A stretch of DNA of 64,000 nucleotides from Corynebacterium frankenforstense DSM 45800 (GTDB lineage Bacteria > Actinomycetota > Actinomycetes > Mycobacteriales > Mycobacteriaceae). Positions 28,106 to 37,506 of this stretch are shown here, in pieces. The DNA lies in contig NZ_CP009247.1 of assembly GCF_001941485.1 (NCBI RefSeq), positions 1,116,001-1,180,000 of the forward strand, read 5' to 3'. The notes beneath the pieces are model-generated. The model had not been told where the DNA came from and did no database searches. It saw nothing but the letters and a program-made list of their open reading frames with translations. The position numbers and the translations under genes are program-made. How positions within the stretch are numbered: position 1 is the stretch's first letter; each line of letters begins with the position of its first letter.

Positions 28106-28785
28106 TGGACTGGTGGATCGTCCTGGCCGTCGTGGTCACGCTCGTGATCTTCTGGGCGGTGCAGACCGCCCAGCGCCTCGACCGGCTGCACATCCGCACC
28201 GACTCCGCGCTGCAGGGCCTGGCCGGCGCGCTCGACAACCGCGTCAACCTCGTCGAGGCCGTGCTTGCCGACGCCGCGCGCGGCACCCGCGGCGGTCCCC
28301 GCACCGTGGCCCGTGACGGCGCCGAAGGTGCCGGCGGCGCCGCAGGCGCCGGTCACGACGCCGACGCCGCGGGTGCGCGCCCGGGTGGGGGAGACGCGGG
28401 CGTCGTCAATAAGGCCGTCGTCGCCGCACGGCGGGCGGGCGCGGTCACGCTGCGCTACGGCACGCTGCCGGAACGCGCCGAGCGCGAGCGGGAGCTGACG
28501 GCGGCACTGGCCGCCGCCCACGCCGCCGGTGTCGTCTTCCCGGCCGTGCTCTCCGAGGCCAACGCGCGCGTCGAGATGGCCATGCGCTTCTACAACGACG
28601 CCGTGCGTGTCACCCGTGCGCTGCGGCTGCGCCCCGCGGTGCGGCTGCTGCGGCTGGGCGGCACGGCGAAGTTGCCCAGATATTTCGAGGAATCCCGATG
28701 GGACGCCGTCGCGGGTGACACAATGAGCGCAGCAGACGGGCCGGGCAACGAGGCCGGCCCGCAGACCCGACCGGACGGAAAGTAA
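28105..28785 (+). CDS. LemA-like membrane protein with low-complexity insertion
   Basis: A 226-residue protein. A single N-terminal helix (WWIVLAVVVTLVIFWAVQTA, residues 3-22) leads to ALDNRVNLVEAVLADA and, after the insertion, ANARVEMAMRFYNDAVRVTRALR. These match in form the helical N-term, NLVEAV and YN..V segments of LemA proteins, but the likeness is weak and I do not claim a function. Residues about 54-101 are a Gly/Ala/Arg/Asp-rich insertion, bounded exactly by two dispersed-motif copies in opposite orientation (28265-28275 and 28399-28409). The ATG overlaps the pimA stop (TGATG), so it is the last gene of that operon. Confidence 0.65.
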   Translation: MDWWIVLAVVVTLVIFWAVQTAQRLDRLHIRTDSALQGLAGALDNRVNLVEAVLADAARGTRGGPRTVARDGAEGAGGAAGAGHDADAAGARPGGGDAGVVNKAVVAARRAGAVTLRYGTLPERAERERELTAALAAAHAAGVVFPAVLSEANARVEMAMRFYNDAVRVTRALRLRPAVRLLRLGGTAKLPRYFEESRWDAVAGDTMSAADGPGNEAGPQTRPDGK

Positions 28786-28801
28786 AGGAGCACCAGCCAC
28801 C

Positions 28802-29629
28802 GTGGCGCGTATCGAAGAGATCCTGACGCTGGAGCGCATCGACGACCTGATCTTCCGCGGCCCGGCCGTGGAGAGCACCCTGACGCGCACCTTCGGCGGA
28901 CAGGTGGCCGGGCAGGCGCTGGTCGCCGCCGTCAACACGGTCTCCGACGAGCGCCCGGTGCACTCCCTGCACGGGTACTTCCTGCGCCCGGGCGACTCGA
29001 GGGAGCCGACCGTCTTCCTCGTCGACCGGCTGCGCGACGGCCGCAGCTTCTCCGCCCGGCAGGTCCGCGGCGTGCAGCGCGGCGAGACGATCTTCAGCAT
29101 GCAGGCCAGCTTCCACGTCAGCGGGGACACCGGCCCGGACCACTCCGACCAGATGCGCGCGGTGCCGGACCCGGAGGAGCTGGGGGAGGAGGGCCTGCTG
29201 CGCCCGCGGGGCTCGCGCGCGCTGCTCGACGAGTGGGGCGACTGGGACATCCGCGTGGTGCCGCAGGACCGCTACGAGCCGAACAAGTACGCCGCCAGCC
29301 AGCAGGTCGTCTGGTTCCGCTCCCAGCGCAGGCTGCCGGACGACCCGAAGTTCCACCAGTGCACCCTGGCGTACATGTCGGACATGACGCTGCTGCACTC
29401 CTCGCTGGTGCCGCACCCGGACACGAAGGTGCAGATGGCCAGCCTGGACCACGCGATCTGGTTCTTGCGGCCCTTCCGCGCCGACGACTGGCTGCTCTAC
29501 GACCAGACCTCGCCCTCGGCGCACGGCGGGCGCGCGATGACGCAGGGGCGCATCTTCAACCGCGCCGGCGACCTGGTCGCCGAGGTCACTCAGGAGGGTC
29601 TGGTGCGCACCCTCGACGAGGGCCGCTAG
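28802..29629 (+). CDS. tesB: Acyl-CoA thioesterase II (TesB family)
   Basis: A 275-residue double-hotdog thioesterase that hydrolyses medium- and long-chain acyl-CoA. FGGQVAGQALVAAVNTV and HSLHGYFLRPGD (about residues 24-60) form the first hotdog. The catalytic Asp is in LDHAIWFLRPFRADDWLLYD, with the following SPSAHGGRAMTQGRIFNRAGDLVAEVTQEGLVR (29509-29608) as second-hotdog signature. The start is GTG after GGAG. It stands between the PIM cluster and yebC as in related genomes. Confidence 0.93.
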   Translation: MARIEEILTLERIDDLIFRGPAVESTLTRTFGGQVAGQALVAAVNTVSDERPVHSLHGYFLRPGDSREPTVFLVDRLRDGRSFSARQVRGVQRGETIFSMQASFHVSGDTGPDHSDQMRAVPDPEELGEEGLLRPRGSRALLDEWGDWDIRVVPQDRYEPNKYAASQQVVWFRSQRRLPDDPKFHQCTLAYMSDMTLLHSSLVPHPDTKVQMASLDHAIWFLRPFRADDWLLYDQTSPSAHGGRAMTQGRIFNRAGDLVAEVTQEGLVRTLDEGR

Positions 29630-29841
29630 GCCGGGACCGGGGACGGGGCCGGGCCCGGCGCGGGCGCCCGCCGCGTGGCCCCGGGCGTCGACGGACGCGC
29701 GCGGCAGGCCGTGGTCCTGCGCGGACACGCCCGGGTGCGTTCGGAGCCCGGGGGCCTGCTGCGTATACTGGCAGACCGCGAGCCGCACGGTGCCGGGGGC
29801 GTGGACGCTCGCCACCGTGAGCCAACGACGAAAGGACATCA

Positions 29842-30600
29842 ATGTCAGGTCACTCCAAGTGGGCCACCACCAAGCACAAGAAGGCGGCCAACGACGCCAA
29901 GCGCGGCAAGGAGTTCGCCAAGCTGATCAAGAACATCGAGGTCGCGGCGCGCACGGGCGGCGGGGACCCCTCGGCCAACCCGACCCTCGACGACATGATC
30001 AAGAAGGCCAAGAAGGCCTCCGTGCCCAACGACAACATCGAGCGCGCCCGCAAGCGCGGCTCGGGTGAGGAGGCCGGCGGCGCCGACTGGCAGACCATCA
30101 TGTACGAGGGCTACGGCCCCAACGGTGTGGCCATGCTCATCGAGTGCCTGACGGACAACCGCAACCGCGCGGCCACCGAGGTGCGCACCGCCATGACCAA
30201 GAACGGCGGCAACATGGCCGACTCGGGCGCGGTCAGCTACATGTTCAACCGCAAGGGCGTCGCCCAGGTCAAGTCCGAGGGCCTGACCGAGGACGACGTG
30301 CTGATGGCCGTGCTCGAGGCCGGCGCCGAGGAGGTCAACGAGCTCGACGGCCTCTTCGAGGTCGTCTCCGCCCCGGAGGACCTCAGCGCGGTCAAGTCCG
30401 CCCTGGGCGAGGCCGGCATCGAGGTCGAGGACTCCGACCAGGACTTCCGCTCCGACGTCAGTGCCCCGCTCGAGGCGAACGACGCCCGCAAGGTGCTCAA
30501 GCTCATCGACGCCCTCGAGGAGTCGGACGACGTCCAGAACGTCTACACCAACATGGACCTCTCCGACGAGGTCGCCGCGGAGCTCGCCGAGGAGGACTGA
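29842..30600 (+). CDS. YebC/PmpR-family protein
   Basis: A 252-residue member of the conserved YebC family, some of which regulate transcription and some of which help ribosomes through difficult stretches. The N-terminus [22 protein letters not shown] is diagnostic, followed by [24 protein letters not shown] and the central [25 protein letters not shown] block. It lies directly upstream of ruvCAB, its usual place in bacteria. A strong -10-like TATACT (29764-29769) sits 73 bases upstream in a 212-base GC-rich spacer, without a clear -35. Confidence 0.94.
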   Translation: MSGHSKWATTKHKKAANDAKRGKEFAKLIKNIEVAARTGGGDPSANPTLDDMIKKAKKASVPNDNIERARKRGSGEEAGGADWQTIMYEGYGPNGVAMLIECLTDNRNRAATEVRTAMTKNGGNMADSGAVSYMFNRKGVAQVKSEGLTEDDVLMAVLEAGAEEVNELDGLFEVVSAPEDLSAVKSALGEAGIEVEDSDQDFRSDVSAPLEANDARKVLKLIDALEESDDVQNVYTNMDLSDEVAAELAEED

Positions 30601-30623
30601 GCCCCGCCCGTGCGGCGCGTCGC

Positions 30624-30634
30624 TTGACGACGCC
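30624..30634 (+). repeat. Dispersed motif copy (TTGACGACGCC)
   Basis: An intergenic copy starting 24 bases after the yebC stop codon and preceded by C. It is directly followed by the large inverted repeat 30646-30691, which itself has GACGTC at its ends. Confidence 0.75.
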
Positions 30635-30645
30635 CGCGCGTACCC

Positions 30646-30691
30646 GACGTCGCGGTCGCGGCACCCGGTGCGGTGCCGCGGCCGCGACGTC
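30646..30691. terminator. Large inverted repeat between yebC and ruvC
   Basis: Arms of 20 bases (30646-30665 and 30672-30691) match at 19 of 20 positions around CGGTGC. An outer ACCCGAC (30642-30648) could also pair with GTCGGGT (about 30696-30702). There is no T run, so this is a candidate attenuator or pause site rather than a proven terminator. Confidence 0.55.
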
Positions 30692-30783
30692 GTCTGTCGG
30701 GTAGCGTGTCTCTTCGGTACTGTGTGCTAATGACGGAACCCGCCCGGGCCCGGTCCGGGGCGGGGCGGACAGCGGGAAGGTTG

Positions 30784-31377
30784 GTGTCGCAGAAGGTGAA
30801 CGTCGAGGGACTCCGGGTGATGGGCATCGACCCTGGCCTGACGCGCTGCGGGTTGTCCGTGGTGCAGGCGGGCCGCGGGCGGCAGGTCTACCCCGTCGCC
30901 GTCGGCGTCGCGCGCACCCCGGTTGGCGCCGAGCTGTCCGCGCGTCTGCTCGAACTCTCGCACGGCGTGTGCGAGTGGATGGACCGCTACCAGCCCGACG
31001 TCGTGGCCATCGAGCGCGTCTTCGAACGCGGCAACGTCTCGACCGTCATGCACACCGCCCACGCCGTGGGCGTGCTGGTGCTCGCCGCCGCCGAGCGCGG
31101 CATCCCGGTGCACATGTACACCCCCAGTGAGGCCAAGAAGGCCATCTCGGGCAACGGGCGCGCGGACAAGAAGCAGATGACCGCGATGATCACCCGCATC
31201 CTGGGCCTGAGTGAACCGCCGAAGCCGGCCGACGCCGCCGACGCGCTCGCGCTGGCGGTCACGCACTGCTGGCGCGCGCCCTTCCTCGCCCGGGAGAAGG
31301 CCAACGAGGAGCGCGCCAGGAGACAGAAGGCCCGGCTGGCCGCGGAACGTAAACGTCAGGAGGAGATGGCGCGATGA
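30784..31377 (+). CDS. ruvC: Holliday-junction resolvase RuvC
   Basis: A 197-residue RNase-H-fold nuclease that cuts Holliday junctions loaded by RuvAB. The first catalytic Asp is in [12 protein letters not shown] (about residue 16). [12 protein letters not shown] holds the Glu, and the final Asp pair is in [15 protein letters not shown]. The C-terminal tail (residues 170-197) is Lys/Arg-rich. GTG at 30784 with GGGAAGG close upstream is used; GTG at 30796 is also possible. No clear LexA box is seen upstream. Confidence 0.95.
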   Translation: MSQKVNVEGLRVMGIDPGLTRCGLSVVQAGRGRQVYPVAVGVARTPVGAELSARLLELSHGVCEWMDRYQPDVVAIERVFERGNVSTVMHTAHAVGVLVLAAAERGIPVHMYTPSEAKKAISGNGRADKKQMTAMITRILGLSEPPKPADAADALALAVTHCWRAPFLAREKANEERARRQKARLAAERKRQEEMAR

Positions 31378-31982
31378 TCGCCTCGCTCAACGGAACCGTC
31401 GTCGGAATTGAACTGACCGGCGCGGTCATCGAGTGCGCGGGGGTGGGCTACTTCTTCACGGCCACCCCGCAGACGCTGGCCGGCCTGCGCCGCGGCGAGA
31501 CCGCGCGCGTGCTGACCACCATGGTCGTGCGCGACGACGCGGTGCAGCTCTACGGCTTCACCGACGACTCCCAGCGCAGCATGTTCACCCTGCTGCAGAC
31601 GGTCTCGGGCCTGGGGCCCCGCCTCGCGCTGGCCACGCTGTCGGTCTTCGAGCCGGCCGAGGTCGCCGCGGCTGTCGGCGCCGGCGACGCCAAGGCCCTG
31701 CAGCGCGTGCCCGGCGTGGGCAAGCGCATGGCCGAGCGCATGATCGTCGAACTGAAGGAGAAGGTCGCCGTCTACGGTGAGGCGGCGCCGGAGGGCGGCG
31801 AGCCCGCGGCCCCGCGCGCCGAGTCCGCGACCGCCGCCCAGGTCACCGCCGCGCTGACCGGCCTGGGCTTCACCGACAAGCAGGCCGGGTCCGCCGTCGA
31901 CGCGGTGCTCGCCGAGGACCCGGACCTGGACACCTCCGCCGCGCTGCGGGCGGCGCTGAGCCGCCTGGGGAAGAAGAACTGA
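31374..31982 (+). CDS. ruvA: Holliday-junction branch-migration subunit RuvA
   Basis: A 202-residue protein that binds the four-way junction as a tetramer and carries RuvB. The start [26 protein letters not shown] is the OB-fold domain. Two helix-hairpin-helix elements follow ([18 protein letters not shown] and [20 protein letters not shown]). The C-terminal UBA-like domain ([20 protein letters not shown]) contacts RuvB. It overlaps ruvC by four bases (ATGA). Confidence 0.96.
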   Translation: MIASLNGTVVGIELTGAVIECAGVGYFFTATPQTLAGLRRGETARVLTTMVVRDDAVQLYGFTDDSQRSMFTLLQTVSGLGPRLALATLSVFEPAEVAAAVGAGDAKALQRVPGVGKRMAERMIVELKEKVAVYGEAAPEGGEPAAPRAESATAAQVTAALTGLGFTDKQAGSAVDAVLAEDPDLDTSAALRAALSRLGKKN

Positions 31983-31983
31983 G

Positions 31984-33222
31984 ATGACCCGCCACGGAAT
32001 TGAGCGCACCGAGTTCCGGCTGCCCGAGGGCGCCGGGGGACCGGCAGGCCCGGGTGGGCCGGGGAACGGTGGATCGGCCGGTGGGCCGGGAGCCGCGGGC
32101 GGCGGCGCGGGCGGCTTCGGCGGCCCGGCCGGCGGCCCGGCCGACGGTCCGGCGGGTGTCCCGGGTGCCGGAGGTCCCGGCGCCGGGGGCCCCGTTGCCG
32201 GCGACGGCGCCGAGCGGCCCGTCACCCCGCACAAGCAGGCGGGGGAGGGCGACGTCGAGCGCAACCTGCGTCCGCGTTCGCTGCAGGAGTTCATCGGCCA
32301 GCAGAAGGTGCGCGAGCAGCTCTCGCTGGTGCTCACCGGCGCGAAGAACCGCGGGGTCACCCCGGACCACATCCTGCTGTCCGGCCCGCCCGGCCTGGGC
32401 AAGACGACCATGGCGATGATCATCGCCCAGGAGCTCGGCACCAGCCTGCGCATGACCTCGGGACCGGCGCTCGAGCGCGCCGGCGACCTGGCCGCGATGC
32501 TGTCGAACCTGATGGAGGGCGACGTGCTCTTCATCGACGAGATCCACCGCATGGCGCGCCCGGCCGAAGAGATGCTCTACATGGCCATGGAGGACTTCCG
32601 CATCGACGTCATCGTGGGCAAGGGCCCCGGTGCCACGTCGATCCCGCTGGACCTGCCGCCGTTCACCCTGGTGGCCGCCACCACGCGGGCAGGCATGCTG
32701 ACCGGGCCGCTGCGCGACCGCTTCGGCTTCACCGCGCAGATGGAGTTCTACGACACCCCGGAGCTGACCCGCGTGGTCACCCGCGCCGCCCGCATCCTCG
32801 ACGTCGAGATCGACGACGACGCGGCCGCCGAGATCGCCTCGCGCTCCCGGGGCACGCCGCGTATTGCCAACCGGCTGCTGCGGCGCGTGCGCGACTACGC
32901 CGAGGTCCACTCCGACGGCCGCATCGACCTGGCCTCCGCCCGCGGGGCGCTGGCGGTCTTCGACGTCGACGAGGTAGGCCTCGACCGCCTGGACCGCGCG
33001 GTGCTCGACTGCCTGATCAAGGGGCACGGCGGCGGGCCGGTCGGCGTGGGCACGCTCGCGGTGGCCGTGGGCGAGGAGCCCTCGACCATCGAGGAGGTCT
33101 GCGAACCCTACCTGGTGCGCGCGGGTCTCATCGCGCGTACCGGCCGGGGCCGGGTGGCCACCGCCGCCGCCTGGCGCCACCTGGACCTCGAGCCGCCGGA
33201 GGGCGCGCCCGGTCTCTACTGA
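31984..33222 (+). CDS. ruvB: Holliday-junction helicase RuvB with Gly/Pro-rich N-terminal insertion
   Basis: A 412-residue AAA+ motor for branch migration. Walker A is [12 protein letters not shown], Walker [10 protein letters not shown], and sensor 1 [28 protein letters not shown] is the arginine-finger/sensor-2 region. The winged helix at the end binds DNA. Unlike ordinary RuvB (about 340-360 residues), residues about 15-80 form a collagen-like Gly/Pro/Ala tract before the conserved [16 protein letters not shown]. The gene starts one base after ruvA. The stop-codon region itself is part of a direct repeat present three times (33209-33370). Confidence 0.96.
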   Translation: MTRHGIERTEFRLPEGAGGPAGPGGPGNGGSAGGPGAAGGGAGGFGGPAGGPADGPAGVPGAGGPGAGGPVAGDGAERPVTPHKQAGEGDVERNLRPRSLQEFIGQQKVREQLSLVLTGAKNRGVTPDHILLSGPPGLGKTTMAMIIAQELGTSLRMTSGPALERAGDLAAMLSNLMEGDVLFIDEIHRMARPAEEMLYMAMEDFRIDVIVGKGPGATSIPLDLPPFTLVAATTRAGMLTGPLRDRFGFTAQMEFYDTPELTRVVTRAARILDVEIDDDAAAEIASRSRGTPRIANRLLRRVRDYAEVHSDGRIDLASARGALAVFDVDEVGLDRLDRAVLDCLIKGHGGGPVGVGTLAVAVGEEPSTIEEVCEPYLVRAGLIARTGRGRVATAAAWRHLDLEPPEGAPGLY

Positions 33223-33370
33223 GACACGGCCGGAGCGCGCTCGGCAGGGGGCCGGGGGAGCAGGGGGCCGGGGGAACGCCCGGTCTCTCCTGAGGCACGG
33301 CCGGGGCGCGCTCGGCGGGGCCGGGGCCCGCCTGGTCTCTACTGAGGCACGGCCGGGGCGCGCTCGGCGG
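33209..33370 (+). repeat. Three direct repeats starting inside the ruvB 3' end
   Basis: A unit of about 37 bases (beginning CCGGTCTCTACTGAG and ending GCGCTCGGC) occurs at 33209-33245, 33279-33317 and 33331-33370. The first copy includes the ruvB stop codon, so the later copies look like duplicated gene ends. The remaining 33371-33508 has no gene; a possible regulatory sequence is not evident. Confidence 0.85.
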
Positions 33371-33508
33371 GGGATGAAACCTCGTGCCGCGGGGGCGTGC
33401 CCGCCGCCCGGGCGGGGCCGGGGGAGCGCGCCCAGGGGCACCCGGGGCGGTGCCGGACCTGGGCGTTTAGTTGGCATGTCCACGGAGCCGTCTGGCACAG
33501 TGTGGGGC

Positions 33509-34000
33509 ATGGATATGATTCTGCTTCTCGTTCTACTGCTCATTCTGATCGCGCCCTCCTTCTTCATGATGCGCAAGCAGCGCCGTCGTCAGAATGAGAT
33601 GACCCAGATGCAGGCCGGCCTCGAGGTCGGCCAGCGCGTGGTCACCGCCTCGGGCATGCACGCCACCATCGTCGGCCTCGAGGGTGACCAGCTCGCCCTC
33701 GAGATCGCGCCCGACGTGATCACCACCTGGGAGCGGATCGCCGTCATCCGCACCGTCGACGAGCAGAACCCCGAGCTGGTCGGTGGCGAGGCCGGCTACG
33801 CGCAGGCCGGCCAGGCCGACGCCGAGGGCTACGTCCACCCGGAGGCCACCGAGGCCGAGCACACCGACGCCAACTACAGCGACGCCGACTACACCGGGAC
33901 CGATTACACCGACGCCGCCGGTCACCCCGAGAACGACGGCTCCTACCCGGACCCCGACCGGACCGACGGCCCGGACGCCGACGGCCGCCCCGGGCGCTAG
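33509..34000 (+). CDS. yajC: Preprotein translocase subunit YajC
   Basis: A 163-residue single-span membrane protein that associates with SecDF and SecYEG. The helix ILLLVLLLILIAPSFFMM (residues 4-21) is followed by the typical RKQRRRQNEMTQMQAGLEVGQRVVTASGMHATIVG block. The last 60 residues are an acidic, Tyr/Thr-rich tail with DYTGTDYTD-like repeats, longer than in most homologues. ATG 33509 is chosen over 33476 because it begins immediately before the membrane helix. Confidence 0.93.
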   Translation: MDMILLLVLLLILIAPSFFMMRKQRRRQNEMTQMQAGLEVGQRVVTASGMHATIVGLEGDQLALEIAPDVITTWERIAVIRTVDEQNPELVGGEAGYAQAGQADAEGYVHPEATEAEHTDANYSDADYTGTDYTDAAGHPENDGSYPDPDRTDGPDADGRPGR

Positions 34001-34031
34001 GTCCCGGAACCCGGGAATCCGACCGGGACCC
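34001..34031 (+). terminator. Inverted repeat directly after yajC
   Basis: GGTCCCGG (34001-34008) pairs with CCGGGACC (34024-34031). The structure starts at the base after the stop codon and lacks a T run; it may separate yajC from secDF. Confidence 0.5.
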
Positions 34032-34162
34032 CGGCGAGCAGCGTGCGGGACCTCGCGGCACACCGCCGGAAGCCCGCTCGGAATCCCGCCCGCGACCCAT
34101 AAGCCGAGGTCCCAGGCGGGGGAGACGTGACCCGGGACACCGGGAAGTTTCGGCACCAACTC

Positions 34163-34191
34163 TTCGACACACGCGGACCATGCCGTAACAT
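34163..34191 (+). promoter_or_regulatory. Putative promoter of secDF
   Basis: TTCGAC (34163-34168) and TAACAT (34186-34191) are 17 bases apart, in the AT-rich part of a 260-base spacer, 70 bases before the secD start. Confidence 0.5.
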
Positions 34192-34260
34192 AGGTGCGTC
34201 CATCACGGCCGGGAGAGCCTGCAGAGGCCTTCCGGCGTGTCTGTTCAAGGAGATTTGTTC

Positions 34261-36276
34261 GTGACCACAACCGCGAGACCGCGCGGCGCCCAGACGTCGG
34301 GCAGGAGCTGGCCGCTCAAGGCGCTGGGGGTCTTCCTGCTCCTGGTCCTGGCCGTCTACGCCCTGATCTTTTTCACCGGCGACCGGAAGGCCGAGCCGAA
34401 GCTGGGCATCGACCTGGAGGGCGGCACCCGCATCACCCTGGTTCCCCAGGGTGAGGAGCCCACGCAGGAGCAGCTGAACCAGGCGCGCACCATTCTGCAG
34501 AACCGCGTCAACGGCATGGGCGTCTCCGGCGCCGACGTCGTCGCCGACGGCAACACGCTGGTGATCACCGTCCCCGGTGACGACGCGGGCCAGGCCCGCG
34601 CCGTCGGCCAGACCTCGCAGCTGGTCTTCCGCCCGGTCGCTCAGCCGCAGATGCCGGACATGGCCGCGCTGCCCGAGACCTTCACCGACATGGCCGAGCG
34701 CTGGGTCGAGGCCGACGTGATCAGCCCGGAGGACGCCAAGAGCTCCGCCGAGCAGCTCTCCGCCCAGCTCAAGCAGCTCGGCGGTGAGGAGATCAAGGCC
34801 CCGGAGATCAACGCCGAGCCCAAGCCGGAGCCGGCGAACTCCCTGGAGGCCACCGAGCGCCGCCAGCAGACCACCGAGATGCTGCGCGAGGACCGCCAGT
34901 CCGAGGACCCGACCACGCAGCTGGCCGCCATGGCCCTGATCAAGTGCGACGGCTCCGTCGACCCGCTGGCCGGCACCGACGACCCGGCCAAGCCGCTGGT
35001 CTCCTGCGACGCCTCCTCCGGCGCGCCGTACCTGCTGTCGCCCTCCCCGGAGCTCGTCGGCGAGAACCCGGACGGCGAGCGCCTCACCGGCGCCCAGATC
35101 GACACCGACCGTCCGATCGAGGGCGGCCTGGACTCCCAGACCGGCCAGATGCAGGTCGGCTTCGCCTTCGGCGGCGCCGGCGCCGACACCTGGGCGCAGC
35201 TGACCCAGGAGTACCTGCAGCAGCAGGTCGCCATCACCCTGGACTCGCAGATCATCTCCGCCCCGCGCATCCAGTCGCCGACCCCGGCCGGCTCCGCCAC
35301 CGCGATCACCGGTGACTTCAGCCAGAAGGAGGCGCAGGACCTCGCCAACAACCTGAAGTACGGCGCCCTGCCGCTGTCCTTCGCCGGCGAGGACGGCCAG
35401 CCCGGCGGCACCGCCGAGACCGTGCCCGCCTCCCTCGGCGAGGCCTCGCTGAAGGCCGGTCTGGTCGCGGGCCTGGTCGGCCTGGCCATGATCGCCGTCT
35501 TCGTCTTCGCCTACTACCGCCTCTACGGCCTGATCTCGCTGTTCACCCTGGTGTGCTCCGGCGCGCTGGTCTACGGCTCCCTGATCCTGCTGGGCCGCTG
35601 GATCGGCTACTCGCTGGACCTGTCCGGCATCGCCGGCCTGATCATCGGCATCGGCGCGACCGCGGACTCCTTCGTGGTCATCTACGAGCGCATCAAGGAC
35701 GAGGTCAGGGACGGCCACACCTTCCGCTCGGCCACGCACCGCGGCTGGCACCGCGCCCGCCAGACCATCGTGACCGGCAACATGGTCACCCTGATCGCCT
35801 CCGTGGTCATCTACTTCCTGGCTGTCGGCGAGGTCAAGGGCTTCGCCTTCACCCTCGGCATGACGACGGTCTTCGACCTCGTCGTGACCTTCCTGGTCAC
35901 GGCCCCGATCATGCTGCTGTGCTCGCGGCGGCCGTTCTGGGCGCGCCCGGCCGTCAACGGCATGGGCAAGGTCTTCCGCCTGGCCGCCGACCGCCGCACG
36001 GCCGCGGCCAAGGTCAACACCCCCGCGCGCGGCGCCACCGCTTCCGGGGCCACCGCTTCGGGCGCCACCGGGACCACCGCGACGGGCACCGCAGCCACCG
36101 CCGGCACCGCAGCCAGCGCCGGCACCGCTGCGACCGCAAAGGAGACCGCCGACGCCGACGAGGCGGGACGTCGTCAAGCGGGCACCGCCTCGGCGGTCTC
36201 GCCCGCCGACGGTGACACCGACGCCGACGGCGACGCGCCCGCCGAGGACGCGGAGCCCAAGGACAAGGAGAACTGA
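34261..36276 (+). CDS. secD: Protein translocase subunit SecD
   Basis: A 671-residue RND-type membrane protein that uses the proton gradient to help proteins leave the Sec channel. Helix 1 is at residues about 18-37, followed by the periplasmic P1 domain (KLGIDLEGGTRITLV opens it). Five helices follow from ASLKAGLVAGLVGLAMIAVF onward, including the conserved GIGATADSFVVIYERIKDE. After residue about 580 there is a long low-complexity Ala/Thr/Gly then acidic cytoplasmic tail that is not part of the family; it holds a reversed dispersed motif (GACGTCGTCAA, 36167-36177). The GTG start has AAGGAG eight bases upstream. Confidence 0.96.
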   Translation: MTTTARPRGAQTSGRSWPLKALGVFLLLVLAVYALIFFTGDRKAEPKLGIDLEGGTRITLVPQGEEPTQEQLNQARTILQNRVNGMGVSGADVVADGNTLVITVPGDDAGQARAVGQTSQLVFRPVAQPQMPDMAALPETFTDMAERWVEADVISPEDAKSSAEQLSAQLKQLGGEEIKAPEINAEPKPEPANSLEATERRQQTTEMLREDRQSEDPTTQLAAMALIKCDGSVDPLAGTDDPAKPLVSCDASSGAPYLLSPSPELVGENPDGERLTGAQIDTDRPIEGGLDSQTGQMQVGFAFGGAGADTWAQLTQEYLQQQVAITLDSQIISAPRIQSPTPAGSATAITGDFSQKEAQDLANNLKYGALPLSFAGEDGQPGGTAETVPASLGEASLKAGLVAGLVGLAMIAVFVFAYYRLYGLISLFTLVCSGALVYGSLILLGRWIGYSLDLSGIAGLIIGIGATADSFVVIYERIKDEVRDGHTFRSATHRGWHRARQTIVTGNMVTLIASVVIYFLAVGEVKGFAFTLGMTTVFDLVVTFLVTAPIMLLCSRRPFWARPAVNGMGKVFRLAADRRTAAAKVNTPARGATASGATASGATGTTATGTAATAGTAASAGTAATAKETADADEAGRRQAGTASAVSPADGDTDADGDAPAEDAEPKDKEN

Positions 36277-36279
36277 GCA

Positions 36280-37491
36280 ATGTCCGAGACCAAGACACTC
36301 GAAGTTCCCGTCGAGCCCGACGCGAACCTGAACCACTCCCTGTTCGACCGCATCTCCACCGGTGAGGGCGGCATCGACTTCATCGGCCGGACCAAGCTGT
36401 GGTACTGGCTGACGGCGCTGTTCATCGTCATCAGCGTCGCCGCCATCGGCATCCGCGGCTTCGACATGTCGATCGACTTCGAGGGCGGCACCAAGATCAA
36501 CATGCCGGCCGCGGAGCTCAACGTCGACGACGTCGAGCAGACCTTCGTCGACGCCACCGGGGTCACCCCGGAGCTGACCCAGGTCGTCGGTTCCGGCGAC
36601 ACCGCCACCCTGGAGATCAACACCGAGCGCCTCACGCAGGACCAGATCGACGCCGCCCGCCAGGAGATCTTCGAGGCCTACCACCCCGAGGACGCCACCG
36701 GCACCCCGAGCCCGGACGCGATCGGCGACTCGACGGTCTCCGAGTCCTGGGGCTCGACGATCACCCAGCGCATGCTCATCTCCATGGGCGTGTTCCTGCT
36801 GCTGGCCTTCCTCTACATCGCGGTGCGCCTGCGCCGTGAGATGGCCATCGCGGCCATGGCCGCCCTGCTCGTCGACGCCGTCGTCATCGCCGGCATCTAC
36901 GCGCTGTTCGGCTTCGAGGTCTCGCCGGCCGTGATCATCGGTCTGCTGACCGTGCTGTCCTTCTCCGTCTACGACACCGTCATCGTCTTCGACAAGGTCC
37001 GCGAGAACACCGCGGGGCTTCTCGACTCGCGCAGACAGACCTACGCGGAGGCCGCCAACGCCGCCGTGAACCAGACGCTGATGCGCTCGATCTCGACCTC
37101 GGTGATCTCCGCGCTGCCGATCGTGGCGCTGATCATCGTCGCCGTGTGGATGCTCGGCGTCGGCGATCTGCAGGACCTCGCGCTCATCCAGCTCATCGGC
37201 GTGGTCGAGGGCGTGTTCTCCTCGATCTTCCTGGCCACCCCGATCCTGGTCAGCGTGACCGAGCGCTCCAAGGAGATCCGCGAGCACAACGCCGCCGTCG
37301 CCGCCTACCGTCGCGGCGAGGAGCCGGCGGACGCGGCCGACGACGCCACGGCGACCGACGCGGCGTCGGAAGGCAATACCGGCAACTCCGGCAAGCGCAC
37401 CGTCACCTCCCCGGCGCACCACGCCGAGGCCGACGCCGACACCCCGGCGCCCGGCCACCCCGGCGCCACCTGGCGCCCGGGCCGGAACTGA
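36280..37491 (+). CDS. secF: Protein translocase subunit SecF
   Basis: A 403-residue partner of SecD. The first helix (LWYWLTALFIVISVAAIGI) leads to GFDMSIDFEGGTKINM, the SecF periplasmic start. The helical bundle contains AAMAALLVDAVVIAGIYALFGFEVSPAVIIGLLTVLSFSVYDTVIVFDKVREN (36850-37008), the hallmark SVYDTVVVFDRIREN-type block. The cytoplasmic tail from about residue 340 is low-complexity. It contains GGCGTCGGAAGGCAA, an interrupted relative of the dispersed motif (37363 onward). It starts three bases after secD. Confidence 0.96.
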   Translation: MSETKTLEVPVEPDANLNHSLFDRISTGEGGIDFIGRTKLWYWLTALFIVISVAAIGIRGFDMSIDFEGGTKINMPAAELNVDDVEQTFVDATGVTPELTQVVGSGDTATLEINTERLTQDQIDAARQEIFEAYHPEDATGTPSPDAIGDSTVSESWGSTITQRMLISMGVFLLLAFLYIAVRLRREMAIAAMAALLVDAVVIAGIYALFGFEVSPAVIIGLLTVLSFSVYDTVIVFDKVRENTAGLLDSRRQTYAEAANAAVNQTLMRSISTSVISALPIVALIIVAVWMLGVGDLQDLALIQLIGVVEGVFSSIFLATPILVSVTERSKEIREHNAAVAAYRRGEEPADAADDATATDAASEGNTGNSGKRTVTSPAHHAEADADTPAPGHPGATWRPGRN

Positions 37492-37506
37492 CGGGGGAGG
37501 GCGCGC

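Noticed and set aside
30601..30783. SOS (LexA) box upstream of ruvC
   Set aside because: No CGAAC-N4-GTTCG-like palindrome could be found in the spacer.
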